Assembly: GCA_963700105.1 (NCBI GenBank)
Contig: CAVOWL010000005.1
Span: forward strand, 124,001-188,000
Reading direction: 5' to 3'
Length of the DNA stretch: 64,000 nucleotides
From: CAVUWL01 sp963700105
Lineage (GTDB): Bacteria; Actinomycetota; Thermoleophilia; Solirubrobacterales; 70-9
The notes under the pieces are model-generated. The model did no database searches, was not told where the DNA came from, and saw only the letters and a list, made by a program, of their open reading frames with translations. Shown one piece after another: positions 23,648 to 32,416 of the stretch. The translations under genes were made by a program, and so were the position numbers. Numbering within the stretch: position 1 is the first letter of the stretch; each line of letters begins with the position of its first letter.

Positions 23648-24760
23648 ATGGCCGAGGATCTCTACAAGGTACTGGGCGTCCCCAAGAAGGCCTCCGCCGA
23701 GGAGATCAAGAAGGCCTACCGCAAACTGGCCCGCAAATACCACCCGGATCGCAATCCCGATAACCCCGAGGCCGAGGAGAAATTCAAGCAGATCGGCGGC
23801 GCCTACGACACGCTCTCAGATCCCGACAAGCGCAAGGAGTATGACTCCGGCGGGGCCTTCGCGGGATTCGGCACCGCCGGCGGCCGCGGCGGCTTCGGCC
23901 CCGCCGGCGCCGCCCAGGCGGGCGGTTTCGGCGACCTGGGTGACATCTTCTCGACCATCTTCAATCGCGGCGGCGGCCGCGCGGATCCCCAGCAGATGCG
24001 CGGTCGCGATCTTGAGACCGAGGTCTCGCTGAGCTTTGATCAGGCGGTCAACGGTACCCAGATCAGCGTCACCGTGCCCAAGGCGGGACGCTGCCCCACC
24101 TGCCACGGCAGCGGCGCTCGTCCCGGCAGCGCTCCAACCACCTGCCCGCGCTGCGGCGGTCGCGGAATAGATGCCCAGAGTCAGGGCTTCTTCTCGATCA
24201 GCCAGCCCTGCCCGCAATGTGGCGGCACGGGGCAGATCATCGAGGATCCCTGCCCCACCTGCGAGGGCTCTGGCCTGACCCACCAGACCAAGCGCTACAA
24301 GGTAAACATTCCGGCCGGGGTAAAAGAGGGGACCCGGATCCGACTCGCCGGCAAGGGGGAGGCCGGACCGCGCGGCGGAGCGCCCGGTGACCTCTACGTG
24401 ACGACCCGGGTCAACCCATCCGCGATCTTTAAGCGACTCGATGACGGCAACCTCGAGGTGACGGTGCCGATCACGATCGCCGAGGCGCTGCGCGGTGGCA
24501 CGATCGAGGTGCCGACCCTGCGCGGAACCAAGAAAATCAAGGTCCCCGCCGGGACCAGGCACGGAACGATTCAACGGCTGCGCGGAGAGGGGCCGCCGAA
24601 GCCCAAGGGACGGGGTCAGGGCGACATCCGCTACCGGCTTGAGATCGAGGTGCCCGAGAAGCTGAACAAGGAGCAAAGCGAGGCGGCCGAGAAACTGGCG
24701 GAGGCTTTCAACGGCTCCGATCCGCGCGAGGAGCTTATCCGCGAGGCGGCAAGCCGGTGA
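23648..24760 (+). CDS. dnaJ: Co-chaperone DnaJ (type I Hsp40)
   Basis: Delivers unfolded protein to DnaK and stimulates its ATPase. The 370-residue protein has a J-domain with HPD at 32-34, a Gly/Phe-rich region (about 73-110) and four zinc motifs: CPTCHGSG, CPRCGGRG, CPQCGGTG and CPTCEGSG. The C-terminal domains include GDLYVTTRV and a carboxyl helix. All elements of a type I DnaJ are complete. Its stop overlaps the hspR start (GTGA). Confidence 0.97.
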   Translation: MAEDLYKVLGVPKKASAEEIKKAYRKLARKYHPDRNPDNPEAEEKFKQIGGAYDTLSDPDKRKEYDSGGAFAGFGTAGGRGGFGPAGAAQAGGFGDLGDIFSTIFNRGGGRADPQQMRGRDLETEVSLSFDQAVNGTQISVTVPKAGRCPTCHGSGARPGSAPTTCPRCGGRGIDAQSQGFFSISQPCPQCGGTGQIIEDPCPTCEGSGLTHQTKRYKVNIPAGVKEGTRIRLAGKGEAGPRGGAPGDLYVTTRVNPSAIFKRLDDGNLEVTVPITIAEALRGGTIEVPTLRGTKKIKVPAGTRHGTIQRLRGEGPPKPKGRGQGDIRYRLEIEVPEKLNKEQSEAAEKLAEAFNGSDPREELIREAASR

Positions 24761-25119
24761 GCTCCCACATCGGCCACGAGCAGATCGAGGCGCGGCTCGA
24801 TTCCAAGCGCGGCGTGTTCATGATCTCGATCGCCGCCGAGCTTGCCGAGATGCACCCCCAGACGCTGCGGATGTATGAGGCCCGGGGTCTGATCAGCCCG
24901 AAGCGCTCGCCCAAGAACACCCGCCTTTACTCCCAGCACGATGTCGAGCTACTTCGCAGGATTCAGCGGATGACCTCTGAAGAAGGGCTGAACCTGGCCG
25001 GAGTCGAAACGGTTCTGGCAATGGAGGAGCGCGTTGATCGGATGCGGACTGAACTGACCCGGATGCGCCGCCGCGCGGCGGAGCTCGAAAAACAGATCTG
25101 GAACCGGAGGGGAGGCTGA
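24757..25119 (+). CDS. hspR: Heat-shock repressor HspR (MerR family)
   Basis: This 120-residue MerR-type regulator has the winged-helix motif MISIAAELAEMHPQTLRMYE, the PKRSPKNTRLYSQHDVELLR block and a C-terminal helix with many Arg residues. In actinobacteria HspR represses the dnaK operon at HAIR sites with DnaK as co-repressor, a feedback switch. Its place between dnaJ and clpB is the classical arrangement. The GTG start overlaps dnaJ, and the stop overlaps the clpB ATG (TGATG). Confidence 0.95.
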   Translation: MSSHIGHEQIEARLDSKRGVFMISIAAELAEMHPQTLRMYEARGLISPKRSPKNTRLYSQHDVELLRRIQRMTSEEGLNLAGVETVLAMEERVDRMRTELTRMRRRAAELEKQIWNRRGG

Positions 25120-27701
25120 TGCAACCGGATCGCTTCACGATCAGATCCCAAGAAGCGGTTGCCGAAGCGCAGAGCCTGGCGGCGGAGCGCCGCAGCCCCG
25201 AGGTGGCGCCCGCGCACCTGCTGATCGCGCTGCTCGAGCAAGAGGACGGCGCCGTCGTGCCGATCCTGCAAAAGCTCGGTTCCGATCTCGGCGCCCTGGC
25301 GGCGGGGGCGCGGGAGGCCGCCGATCAGCTCCCCAAATTGAGCGATGCGGGCGCGACCGAGGCTCGTCCCTCCTCAGCCCTGGTCAGGACTCTGCAACAG
25401 GCCGAGAAGGAGATGCAGAAGCTGGGCGATGAGTACATCTCGACCGAGCACATCCTCTTGGCGCTGAGCGATAAGGGCTCCGGGGTCAGCGAGTTGCTGC
25501 CCGGACGCGACTCGTTGGCGAAGGCGATCGCCGAGATTCGCGGACCGCACCGGGTCACCTCGCCCAGCGCCGAGGACAACTTCCAGGCGCTGGAGAAATT
25601 CGGCCGCGACCTGACCGCAGAGGCCGAGGGAGACAAGCTCGACCCGGTGATCGGGCGCGATGAGGAGATCCGCCGCGTGATCCAGGTCCTCTCGCGGCGG
25701 ACCAAGAATAACCCCGTCTTGATCGGCGATCCCGGCGTCGGCAAGACGGCGATCGTGGAGGGACTGGCGCAGCGGATCATCGCCGGCGACGTGCCGGAGA
25801 GCCTGCGCGATCGCCGCGTCATCGCGCTCGATATCGGCTCCCTGTTGGCCGGCTCCAAATACCGCGGCGAGTTCGAGGAGCGCCTCAAAGCCGTGCTCTC
25901 AGAGGTGCAGGCGGCGGCGGGCCAGATCGTCCTCTTCCTCGATGAGCTGCACACAATCGTCGGCGCCGGGGCGGCGGAGGGGGCGGTCGATGCCGCCAAC
26001 TTGCTGAAGCCGATGCTCGCCCGAGGCGAACTGCGCGCGGTTGGCGCCACGACGCTGGATGAGTACCGAAAGCACATCGAGAAAGACGCGGCGCTGGAGC
26101 GCCGCTTTCAGCCCATTTACGTCGGCGAGCCCGACCTGGAGGATACGATCGCGATCCTGCGCGGCCTCAAGGAGCGCTATGAGGTTCACCATGGGGTGCG
26201 AATCTCCGACGGCGCGATCGTCGCGGCGGCAACCCTCTCCGAGCGCTACATCGCCGATCGCTTCCTTCCCGACAAGGCGATCGATTTGATCGATGAGGCA
26301 GCTTCGCGGTTAAAGATCGAGATCGACTCGATGCCGACCGAGATCGACGAGGTCAAGCGGCGGATTCAACAACTGGAGATAGAGCGGGAGGCGCTAAAGA
26401 AAGAGAAGGATGATGCCTCCAAGGCGCGGCGGGCGACGATCGAGGCGGAGCTCGCCGAGCTCTCCGAGCGCTCCAACGAGATGACCGCGCGCTGGCAAAA
26501 CGAGAAGCAGGCAATCGAGGCAAGGAAAGCAGCGCAGGCGCGCCTTGAGGAGGCCAACCGCGAGGCCGAGCGCGCCGAGCGCGAAGCCGACCTCGAGCGC
26601 GCAGCAAAGCTTCGCTACGGGGAGATCCCGGAGCTGGAGAGGACCGTCACCGAGGAGCAGGAGCGCCTCGCCGAGCTTCACCAGGGCGCCGGCACGATGC
26701 TGAGCCAGGAGGTGACCGAGGAGGACGTCGCCGAGGTAATCGCCAAATGGACCGGAATCCCGGTCAGCCGCCTGATGGAGGGAGAGGTGGAGAAGCTGAT
26801 CCAGATGGAGGAGCGGCTGCACCAGCGGGTGATCGGTCAAGACGAGGCGATCGCCGCGGTCTCCAACGCGCTGCGCCGTTCGCGGGCGGGGCTATCGGAT
26901 CCGGACCGACCGATTGGCAGCTTCCTCTTTCTCGGGCCGACCGGAGTCGGCAAGACCGAGCTGGCGAAGGCGCTGGCGGAGTTCATGTTCGACTCCGAGC
27001 AGGCAATCGTCCGCCTCGACATGTCCGAGTACATGGAGAAACACACGGTGGCGCGACTGATCGGGGCGCCACCGGGCTACGTCGGCTATGAGGAGGGCGG
27101 CCAGCTCACCGAGGCGGTACGAAGGCGCCCCTACGCTGTTGTACTGCTTGATGAGATCGAGAAGGCCCATCCCGACGTCTTCAACACGCTCTTACAGATC
27201 ATGGATGACGGACGCCTCACCGACGGCCAGGGTCGCACGGTGAGCTTCACCAACACCGTGCTGATCATGACCTCCAACGTCGGCAGCGACCGGATCCTCG
27301 GCGAGTCCGTCGATGAGCGGATCCGCGAGCAGATCGAAGAGGTGCTGGCCGCCACCTTCAAGCCAGAGTTCCTCAACCGGATCGATGACACCGTGATCTT
27401 CCATCGTCTTTCCAAGCAGGACATCGACCGCATCGTCGAGATTCAGGTGCGAACTCTGATCGGTCGGGTTGCCGAGCGGGGGATCGAGGTCGAGCTCAGC
27501 CCCGAGGCGCGAACGCTGCTCGGTAACCTCGGTTATGACCCGAACTTCGGAGCCCGCCCCCTGAAGCGGGTAATCCAGAAACAGCTTGTTGACAAACTGG
27601 CGCTGAAGATGCTCGAGGGTGAGTTCGGCGACGGGGATGTAGTTAAAGTTGATGCAGATGATGGAGAATTGACCATAGGCGTGCATTCTCAAGTCTCCTA
27701 G
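25119..27701 (+). CDS. clpB: ATP-dependent disaggregase ClpB
   Basis: Resolves protein aggregates together with the DnaK system. The 860-residue protein has an N-terminal Clp repeat domain (about 1-145), AAA-1 with GDPGVGKTAIVEG (about 205-217) and a coiled-coil middle domain rich in Glu/Arg (about 410-530). AAA-2 has GPTGVGKTELAKAL and DEIEKAHPDVFN. The middle domain separates ClpB from ClpC/ClpA, and no ClpP-binding loop is apparent. The last gene of the chaperone operon, it starts on TGATG overlap with hspR, so its level follows HspR control. Confidence 0.97.
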   Translation: MQPDRFTIRSQEAVAEAQSLAAERRSPEVAPAHLLIALLEQEDGAVVPILQKLGSDLGALAAGAREAADQLPKLSDAGATEARPSSALVRTLQQAEKEMQKLGDEYISTEHILLALSDKGSGVSELLPGRDSLAKAIAEIRGPHRVTSPSAEDNFQALEKFGRDLTAEAEGDKLDPVIGRDEEIRRVIQVLSRRTKNNPVLIGDPGVGKTAIVEGLAQRIIAGDVPESLRDRRVIALDIGSLLAGSKYRGEFEERLKAVLSEVQAAAGQIVLFLDELHTIVGAGAAEGAVDAANLLKPMLARGELRAVGATTLDEYRKHIEKDAALERRFQPIYVGEPDLEDTIAILRGLKERYEVHHGVRISDGAIVAAATLSERYIADRFLPDKAIDLIDEAASRLKIEIDSMPTEIDEVKRRIQQLEIEREALKKEKDDASKARRATIEAELAELSERSNEMTARWQNEKQAIEARKAAQARLEEANREAERAEREADLERAAKLRYGEIPELERTVTEEQERLAELHQGAGTMLSQEVTEEDVAEVIAKWTGIPVSRLMEGEVEKLIQMEERLHQRVIGQDEAIAAVSNALRRSRAGLSDPDRPIGSFLFLGPTGVGKTELAKALAEFMFDSEQAIVRLDMSEYMEKHTVARLIGAPPGYVGYEEGGQLTEAVRRRPYAVVLLDEIEKAHPDVFNTLLQIMDDGRLTDGQGRTVSFTNTVLIMTSNVGSDRILGESVDERIREQIEEVLAATFKPEFLNRIDDTVIFHRLSKQDIDRIVEIQVRTLIGRVAERGIEVELSPEARTLLGNLGYDPNFGARPLKRVIQKQLVDKLALKMLEGEFGDGDVVKVDADDGELTIGVHSQVS

Positions 27702-27749
27702 GGCAAACTCCGATCTATAGCCAACCGACCGAATCGCTGAGACCAACCC

Positions 27750-28616
27750 ATGCCGACCCTTCCCCGACCACCAGCGCGACCGCGCTCCGCACTTCCCGAC
27801 GCGATTTTTTCACTCGATCAGCGCCTGCTGGCGCTGGCGGCGGGGTCGCTCGCCCGCTCCAGGCGGGCCCTGGAGGGGGCCTGCTGGAAGCTCGAGCGTG
27901 GCCTGCTGTGGCCGCTTGAGGAGCGCCTTGGCGGCTGGGAAGGGGCGCTTCGCGGGCTGGCGCTCGTCGCGGTGGGCTTGCTCGCGGTGGGCGCTGGGGT
28001 CGCCGGGCTGCTGTGGGCGGCGCCGGGACGAGACGGGGGTTCGGCGGCGACACCCGCCGCGCAAAGCACGGGCACCTCGATCGCGGCCAAGCCCGCATCC
28101 CCTGCCTCCCCCCCGCCCCGCCCCGCCCACGTCCTGCACGGAGCGCCGCCGGTTTTCACGGCCCCGGCCGGACACCCTGCAGCAAAAGTTGCGAGCGCGC
28201 GGGCGCTCGATACATCCTCAGCAGCGAAATCCGCCAAGTCCCCGAGCGCCTCAATCTCCTCGGCCCCGGTGATCTTGGGAAAACCCGCCGGCCCAGCCGC
28301 GATCAAGGTCGCGCGCAAGTTCTCAGATGCCTTCGTCCTCTATGAGATCGGCAAGGGGGGGGCGCCGGTCCGTGCCGCCTTTGCAAGCACCGCCACCCCC
28401 GCACTCGCCCAATCGCTCCTGCGCCGCCCGCCTCGCCAACCCTCCACGGTCAAGGTGCCCGAGGCAAAGGTGCTGAACATCGTGCCAGGCCCCTCCAGCG
28501 GCAGCGTCTACATGGTCAGCGTCTCGCTGCTTCGGGTCGGGCTGACCAGCGAGCTGCGCCTGGAGATGGAAAACAGCAAGCGGGGCGGCTGGCAGGTAAC
28601 GGACGTGGTCGGCTGA
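27750..28616 (+). CDS. Membrane-anchored hypothetical protein with Pro/Ala linker
   Basis: This 288-residue protein has one transmembrane helix at about 67-91 (LRGLALVAVGLLAVGAGV) after a basic cytoplasmic segment. A Pro/Ala/Ser-rich linker spans about 95-180. A folded domain (about 185-288) begins VARKFSDAFVLYEIGKGG and ends ELRLEMENSKRGGWQVTD. The pattern of the last domain, a helix then four strands with a terminal 'GGWQVTDVVG', is like NTF2/TcpC-type domains of type II single-pass proteins. No function is assigned. It precedes the lytic-transglycosylase-like gene by 2 bp and may work with it at the wall. Confidence 0.65.
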   Translation: MPTLPRPPARPRSALPDAIFSLDQRLLALAAGSLARSRRALEGACWKLERGLLWPLEERLGGWEGALRGLALVAVGLLAVGAGVAGLLWAAPGRDGGSAATPAAQSTGTSIAAKPASPASPPPRPAHVLHGAPPVFTAPAGHPAAKVASARALDTSSAAKSAKSPSASISSAPVILGKPAGPAAIKVARKFSDAFVLYEIGKGGAPVRAAFASTATPALAQSLLRRPPRQPSTVKVPEAKVLNIVPGPSSGSVYMVSVSLLRVGLTSELRLEMENSKRGGWQVTDVVG

Positions 28617-28618
28617 GG

Positions 28619-30271
28619 ATGGGATGGTTTCGAAACACGCTGGCGGCGGCCGCGATCGGTGCCGCCGTGGCGGCCCCGGGAACAGCAGCCGCCGAAGTCC
28701 CCTCGAGCGCGGCAACCCCAGCCACCCTCGCCACGCCCCAGCCGGCGAGCACGACGACGACGCCGGCCCCGGTTGTCCAGGGTCCAACCCTGGAAGCACC
28801 GCCGACGATCAGCAAGGCGCCGAGGCACAGCGCCGGCGGTGGCGGAACCTCGGCCGCCACCAAGACCAAGAAGGCGCCCAAGGGAACCCGCGCCGCCACC
28901 ACCAAGCCGGCGCCCGGCGCCACCACCGCCCCGCCCTCCGCTGGGATACCGACGCTCTCAATCACAAACATCCCCTCATCGACCTGCGCTGCGGCGGGGG
29001 TTCCACCGCAACTGATTCCGATCTATGAGCGAGCGGCGGGCGCCTACAACCTCGGCCCGCAGGGGCCCGCCGTTCTGGCCGGGATCAACGAGGTCGAGAC
29101 CGCGTTTGGGACCAACCTCAATGTCTCCTCGGCGGGCGCGGTCGGCTGGATGCAGTTCATGCCCTCAACCTGGGCGATCTATGGCGTCGACGCCAACGGG
29201 GACGGGGTGAAGAACCCCTACAACCCCGAAGATGCGATCTTCGCCGCGGCGCGCTACCTCAGCGCCGCCGGGATGCCGTCGGATACCTACGCGGCGATCC
29301 TCGCCTACAACCACGCTGATTGGTACGTCGCCGAGGTGCTCGCCAACGCCAGCTGCTACGCGCCGGACTTCGGCGGTTCGGCGGCCACCGGCTCCAGCGT
29401 CCCACCGCAGCTGCCGGTGATGAGCTGTCGACCGGCGCCAGCCTGGCGTCGGGAAGTGCCGCGCGAATACCTGAGCGCCTTCGAGGATGCTTCTGCCCGT
29501 TACGGCCTCGGGCGGCGGGGCGTCTGGGCGCTGGCCGCGGTGGCCCACCTCGAGTCGAACTTCGGCCGCGGGATGGACCGCCACGAAATGCAGACCGCTG
29601 GACCGCTGGGCCTCGAACCGAGCGAGTGGCGCCAGTACGCGGTGGATGGGGACGGCGACGGCCGGATCCGCCACGCCGACCCGGCCGACTCAGCCGCAAC
29701 GCTGGCCCGCCTGATCTGGGCCCACGGAAGCCTGCGCGCCGGACTTTTCGCCCACAATCAGGCGGAGTGGTACGTGCAGGCGGTTCTCGCCGAAGCAGAC
29801 CGCATGCAGGGTCGCTGCAAGGTGACCTACACCGACTGGTCGATCGCCCTGCCGGCCGCGGCGGGCGGCTACGTCGATCCATTCAGCCTCAGCTCCAATT
29901 TGGTCACCGGTAGGGTCGACCAGGGAGTCGACTTCACTGGAACGGGACCGATCGAGGCAATCGGGGAAGCAAAGATCCTCGCGACCGGTGCCCCCGGTTG
30001 GCCAGAAGGCGGTGGCGTCCTTTACCAGCTCCTCGGCGGTCCCCTCAAGGGCCAGCAGGTCTACGTTTATGAGGGAGTCGACGCGACGGTGAGGGCTGGG
30101 CAGACGGTCAAAGCCGGACAGCAGATCGCCAACTTCCGACCCGGGGGCTCGATCGAGACCGGCTTCGCCGACCCGGCCGGCGTCCCGCTCAGCCACGGCG
30201 AATACTACGAGGGCAAGGTCACCCGCTACGGCCTGCAGATGCTCTCCCTGCTGCAAGATATCGGCGTCTGA
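28619..30271 (+). CDS. Secreted lytic-transglycosylase-like protein, duplicated domain plus M23-like tail
   Basis: This 550-residue wall protein has a signal peptide (about 1-25) and a Thr/Ala/Pro-rich linker (to about 115). A lytic-transglycosylase domain follows (about 130-246; GINEVETAFG with probable catalytic Glu160, then GAVGWMQFMPSTW). A second, diverged copy (about 280-398; AHLESNFG with Glu312) reads AGPLGLEPSEW in place of the GxMQFMPS motif. Both copies carry an EF-hand-like DxDGDG loop (DANGDGV, DGDGDGR). The tail (about 420-550) has the Gly-rich order of an M23 LytM fold, DQGVDFTGTGPIEAIG and VRAGQTVKAGQQI, but no metal-binding HxxxD or HxH. It is probably a bound accessory domain. 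Confidence 0.85.
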   Translation: MGWFRNTLAAAAIGAAVAAPGTAAAEVPSSAATPATLATPQPASTTTTPAPVVQGPTLEAPPTISKAPRHSAGGGGTSAATKTKKAPKGTRAATTKPAPGATTAPPSAGIPTLSITNIPSSTCAAAGVPPQLIPIYERAAGAYNLGPQGPAVLAGINEVETAFGTNLNVSSAGAVGWMQFMPSTWAIYGVDANGDGVKNPYNPEDAIFAAARYLSAAGMPSDTYAAILAYNHADWYVAEVLANASCYAPDFGGSAATGSSVPPQLPVMSCRPAPAWRREVPREYLSAFEDASARYGLGRRGVWALAAVAHLESNFGRGMDRHEMQTAGPLGLEPSEWRQYAVDGDGDGRIRHADPADSAATLARLIWAHGSLRAGLFAHNQAEWYVQAVLAEADRMQGRCKVTYTDWSIALPAAAGGYVDPFSLSSNLVTGRVDQGVDFTGTGPIEAIGEAKILATGAPGWPEGGGVLYQLLGGPLKGQQVYVYEGVDATVRAGQTVKAGQQIANFRPGGSIETGFADPAGVPLSHGEYYEGKVTRYGLQMLSLLQDIGV

Positions 30272-30346
30272 AGCTCCGATTGCGGGCAGAGCAACGGGCC
30301 CATCCCCGCTTCGCGTAACGTAGGAGCCAACCCGCGAGCTGAGGAG

Positions 30347-30634
30347 ATGAATATGCCCACCTACGTGATGCTGACCAATCTCACCGCCGACGGTGTCCGC
30401 ACCCTGAAGAACAATCCGGGGAGGGTGGCCGAGGTCAACGAGGAGGTTGAGCAGATCGGCGCCAGGGTCCTGGCCCAATACGCGACGCTCGGCCAGTACG
30501 ACTTCGTCACGATCGTCGAGGCACCCGATGAGCGAACGATGGTCAAGGTCTCGGTCGAGCTCGGCTCACGCGGCACGATGAACAGCCAGACCCTGACCGC
30601 AATCGCGGCGGATGACCTGGCCGACTCACTCTAG
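30347..30634 (+). CDS. GYD-domain protein
   Basis: About 95 residues, matching the small ferredoxin-fold GYD family: MPTYVMLTNLTADGVRTLK, VEQIGARVLAQYATLGQYDF and a C-terminal TLTAIAADDLADS. The LGQYDF block stands where the GxYD motif is usual. The family is widespread in actinobacteria with no proven function. The start lies behind GAGGAG with ATG AAT ATG. It precedes purD and may be co-transcribed with it. Confidence 0.85.
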   Translation: MNMPTYVMLTNLTADGVRTLKNNPGRVAEVNEEVEQIGARVLAQYATLGQYDFVTIVEAPDERTMVKVSVELGSRGTMNSQTLTAIAADDLADSL

Positions 30635-30643
30635 GTCGCCGGC

Positions 30644-31927
30644 TTGAGGGTCCTGGTCCTCGGCGGAGGAGGCCGCGAGCACGCGATCGTGCGGGCGCTG
30701 GGACGCTCCGCGGCCGCCCCCGAGCTGCTCTGCGCGCCGGGCAACGCGGGGATCTCCGCCGAGGCAGAGTGCCTGCCGACGGTCGACCTCGGCGACCCCG
30801 AAGCGATCGTCATAGCGGCACAACATAACGGCGTCGAGCTCGTCGTGGTCGGGCCGGAGGGACCCCTGGTTGCCGGGGTTGTGGACGCCCTGGAGGACGC
30901 CGGAATCGCGGCGGTAGGACCGAGCGCCTCGGCGGCTCAGCTTGAGGGATCAAAGGCCTTCGCCAAGCAGCTGATGGAGGAGGCGGGGGTCGCCACCGCC
31001 TCCCACGTCTTGCTCCACAGCCGCGAGCAGGCAATCCGCGAGCTGGCCCGTGCCTCCTTTCCGGCGGTGCTGAAGGCCGACGGACTGGCGGGGGGTAAGG
31101 GAGTGATCGTCTGCCAATCACGCGCCGCGGCGCAGGAGGCGGCAGAGATCTTCTTTACCGAGCGTCGCTTCGGTGTGACGACGGTGGTCTTGGAGGAGTT
31201 CCTGGAGGGGGAGGAGCTCTCGCTGCTCGCACTCTGCGACGGCGAGAACGTCCTACCGCTCTCCGGCGCCCAGGACTACAAGCGGATCTACGACGACGAC
31301 AGGGGACCAAACACCGGCGGGATGGGCAGCTACTCGCCGGTCCCCGGCTTCGGGGCCGCCGAGATCGAGGAGATCATCGAGGCGGTGCACCGGCCGATCC
31401 TGGCCGCGATGGCGGCTTGCGGACGAACCTTCCACGGCGTCCTTTACGCCGGGCTGATGATCGGCGCCGAGGGCCCCAAGGTGCTCGAGTTCAACACCCG
31501 CCTCGGGGATCCCGAGACCCAGGCTGTGCTGCCGCGGCTGCGCTCGGACCTGCTCGAGCTCTGCCTGGCAACGCGAGAGCCGGGCGGGCTGGGCGGGATG
31601 GTGGCGGAGTTCGGCGATGAGTGGGCCGTTACCGTGGTGCTCGCCGGCGCCGATTACCCACGATCCCCTTCCCATGGCGAGGTGATCCACGGGCTTGATG
31701 CCGCCTCGGCGCTGGCGGAAGTCACCCATGCCGGCACCGCTGTGCGCGGCGCTGAGATCGTCACGGCCGGTGGGCGAATCCTCAACGTCACCGGCCTCGG
31801 CGCGACTCCGGCTGCGGCACGCGATCGCGCATACGATGCGGTCAGCCACATTTCCTTTGCCGGAATGCAGATGCGATCCGATATCGCCGCCCGCGCAGTA
31901 GAGCGGGTCCCCAGCCAGCCCACCTAG
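30644..31927 (+). CDS. purD: Phosphoribosylamine-glycine ligase
   Basis: Joins phosphoribosylamine and glycine with ATP to form GAR (step 2 of purine synthesis). The 427 residues show VLGGGGREHAIVRAL at the N-terminus, the ATP-grasp region with LKADGLAGGKGVIV, GAQDYKRIYDDDRGPNTGGM and FNTRLGDPETQAVL. All are standard for GARS. TTG at 30644 is the start used; it gives the conserved LRVLVLGGG. First gene of purD-purE-purB. Confidence 0.97.
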   Translation: MRVLVLGGGGREHAIVRALGRSAAAPELLCAPGNAGISAEAECLPTVDLGDPEAIVIAAQHNGVELVVVGPEGPLVAGVVDALEDAGIAAVGPSASAAQLEGSKAFAKQLMEEAGVATASHVLLHSREQAIRELARASFPAVLKADGLAGGKGVIVCQSRAAAQEAAEIFFTERRFGVTTVVLEEFLEGEELSLLALCDGENVLPLSGAQDYKRIYDDDRGPNTGGMGSYSPVPGFGAAEIEEIIEAVHRPILAAMAACGRTFHGVLYAGLMIGAEGPKVLEFNTRLGDPETQAVLPRLRSDLLELCLATREPGGLGGMVAEFGDEWAVTVVLAGADYPRSPSHGEVIHGLDAASALAEVTHAGTAVRGAEIVTAGGRILNVTGLGATPAAARDRAYDAVSHISFAGMQMRSDIAARAVERVPSQPT

Positions 31928-31936
31928 GAAGGAGCC

Positions 31937-32416
31937 ATGAGCGAGATCTCAGAAGAGCCGCAGCCGAGCTCGACGACGATGCCTGCAGTCGAGGAGGCAT
32001 TCGAGGAAATCGCGGTCGATGAGCCGTTGGTCGGAATCATCATGGGCTCCAAGAACGACAAGCCGAAGATGCAGGCGGCTGGCGCGGCGCTGCAGGAAGC
32101 GGGTATCCGCTACGAGGTACGGGTTATGAGCGCCCACCGCGATCCGGAGATGGTCAGCGAGTACTGCTCGAATGCTCGAATGAGGGGCCTCAAGGTGATC
32201 ATCGCCGGAGCGGGGATGTCGGCCGCGCTTCCCGGTGTCGCGGCCGCCCACACCGACCTGCCGGTGATCGGCGTTCCGATTCTCGGCAAGAGCCTCGGCG
32301 GTCTAGATGCCCTGCTCTCGGCCGTGCAGATGCCCCCCGGGATCCCCGTCGCCTGCGTCGCAATCGACGGCGCCAAGAATGCCGGCGTCCTTGCCGCCCG
32401 CATAATCAAAGCGTGA
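31937..32416 (+). CDS. purE: 5-(Carboxyamino)imidazole ribonucleotide mutase
   Basis: Rearranges N5-CAIR to CAIR. About 159 residues including an unusual 30-residue acidic leader (residues 1-30). The core starts VGIIMGSKNDKPKMQAAG, then VMSAHRDPEM, IAGAGMSAALPGVAAA and VPILGKSLGGLDALLSAVQMP. The length and block order are those of bacterial class I PurE. The usual SAHRTP reads SAHRDP here. No purK lies next to it. The stop overlaps the purB GTG. Confidence 0.94.
   Translation: MSEISEEPQPSSTTMPAVEEAFEEIAVDEPLVGIIMGSKNDKPKMQAAGAALQEAGIRYEVRVMSAHRDPEMVSEYCSNARMRGLKVIIAGAGMSAALPGVAAAHTDLPVIGVPILGKSLGGLDALLSAVQMPPGIPVACVAIDGAKNAGVLAARIIKA

Noticed and set aside
27702..27749. Terminator between clpB and the next gene
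   Set aside because: No stem with a T-tract is present; transcripts may read through.
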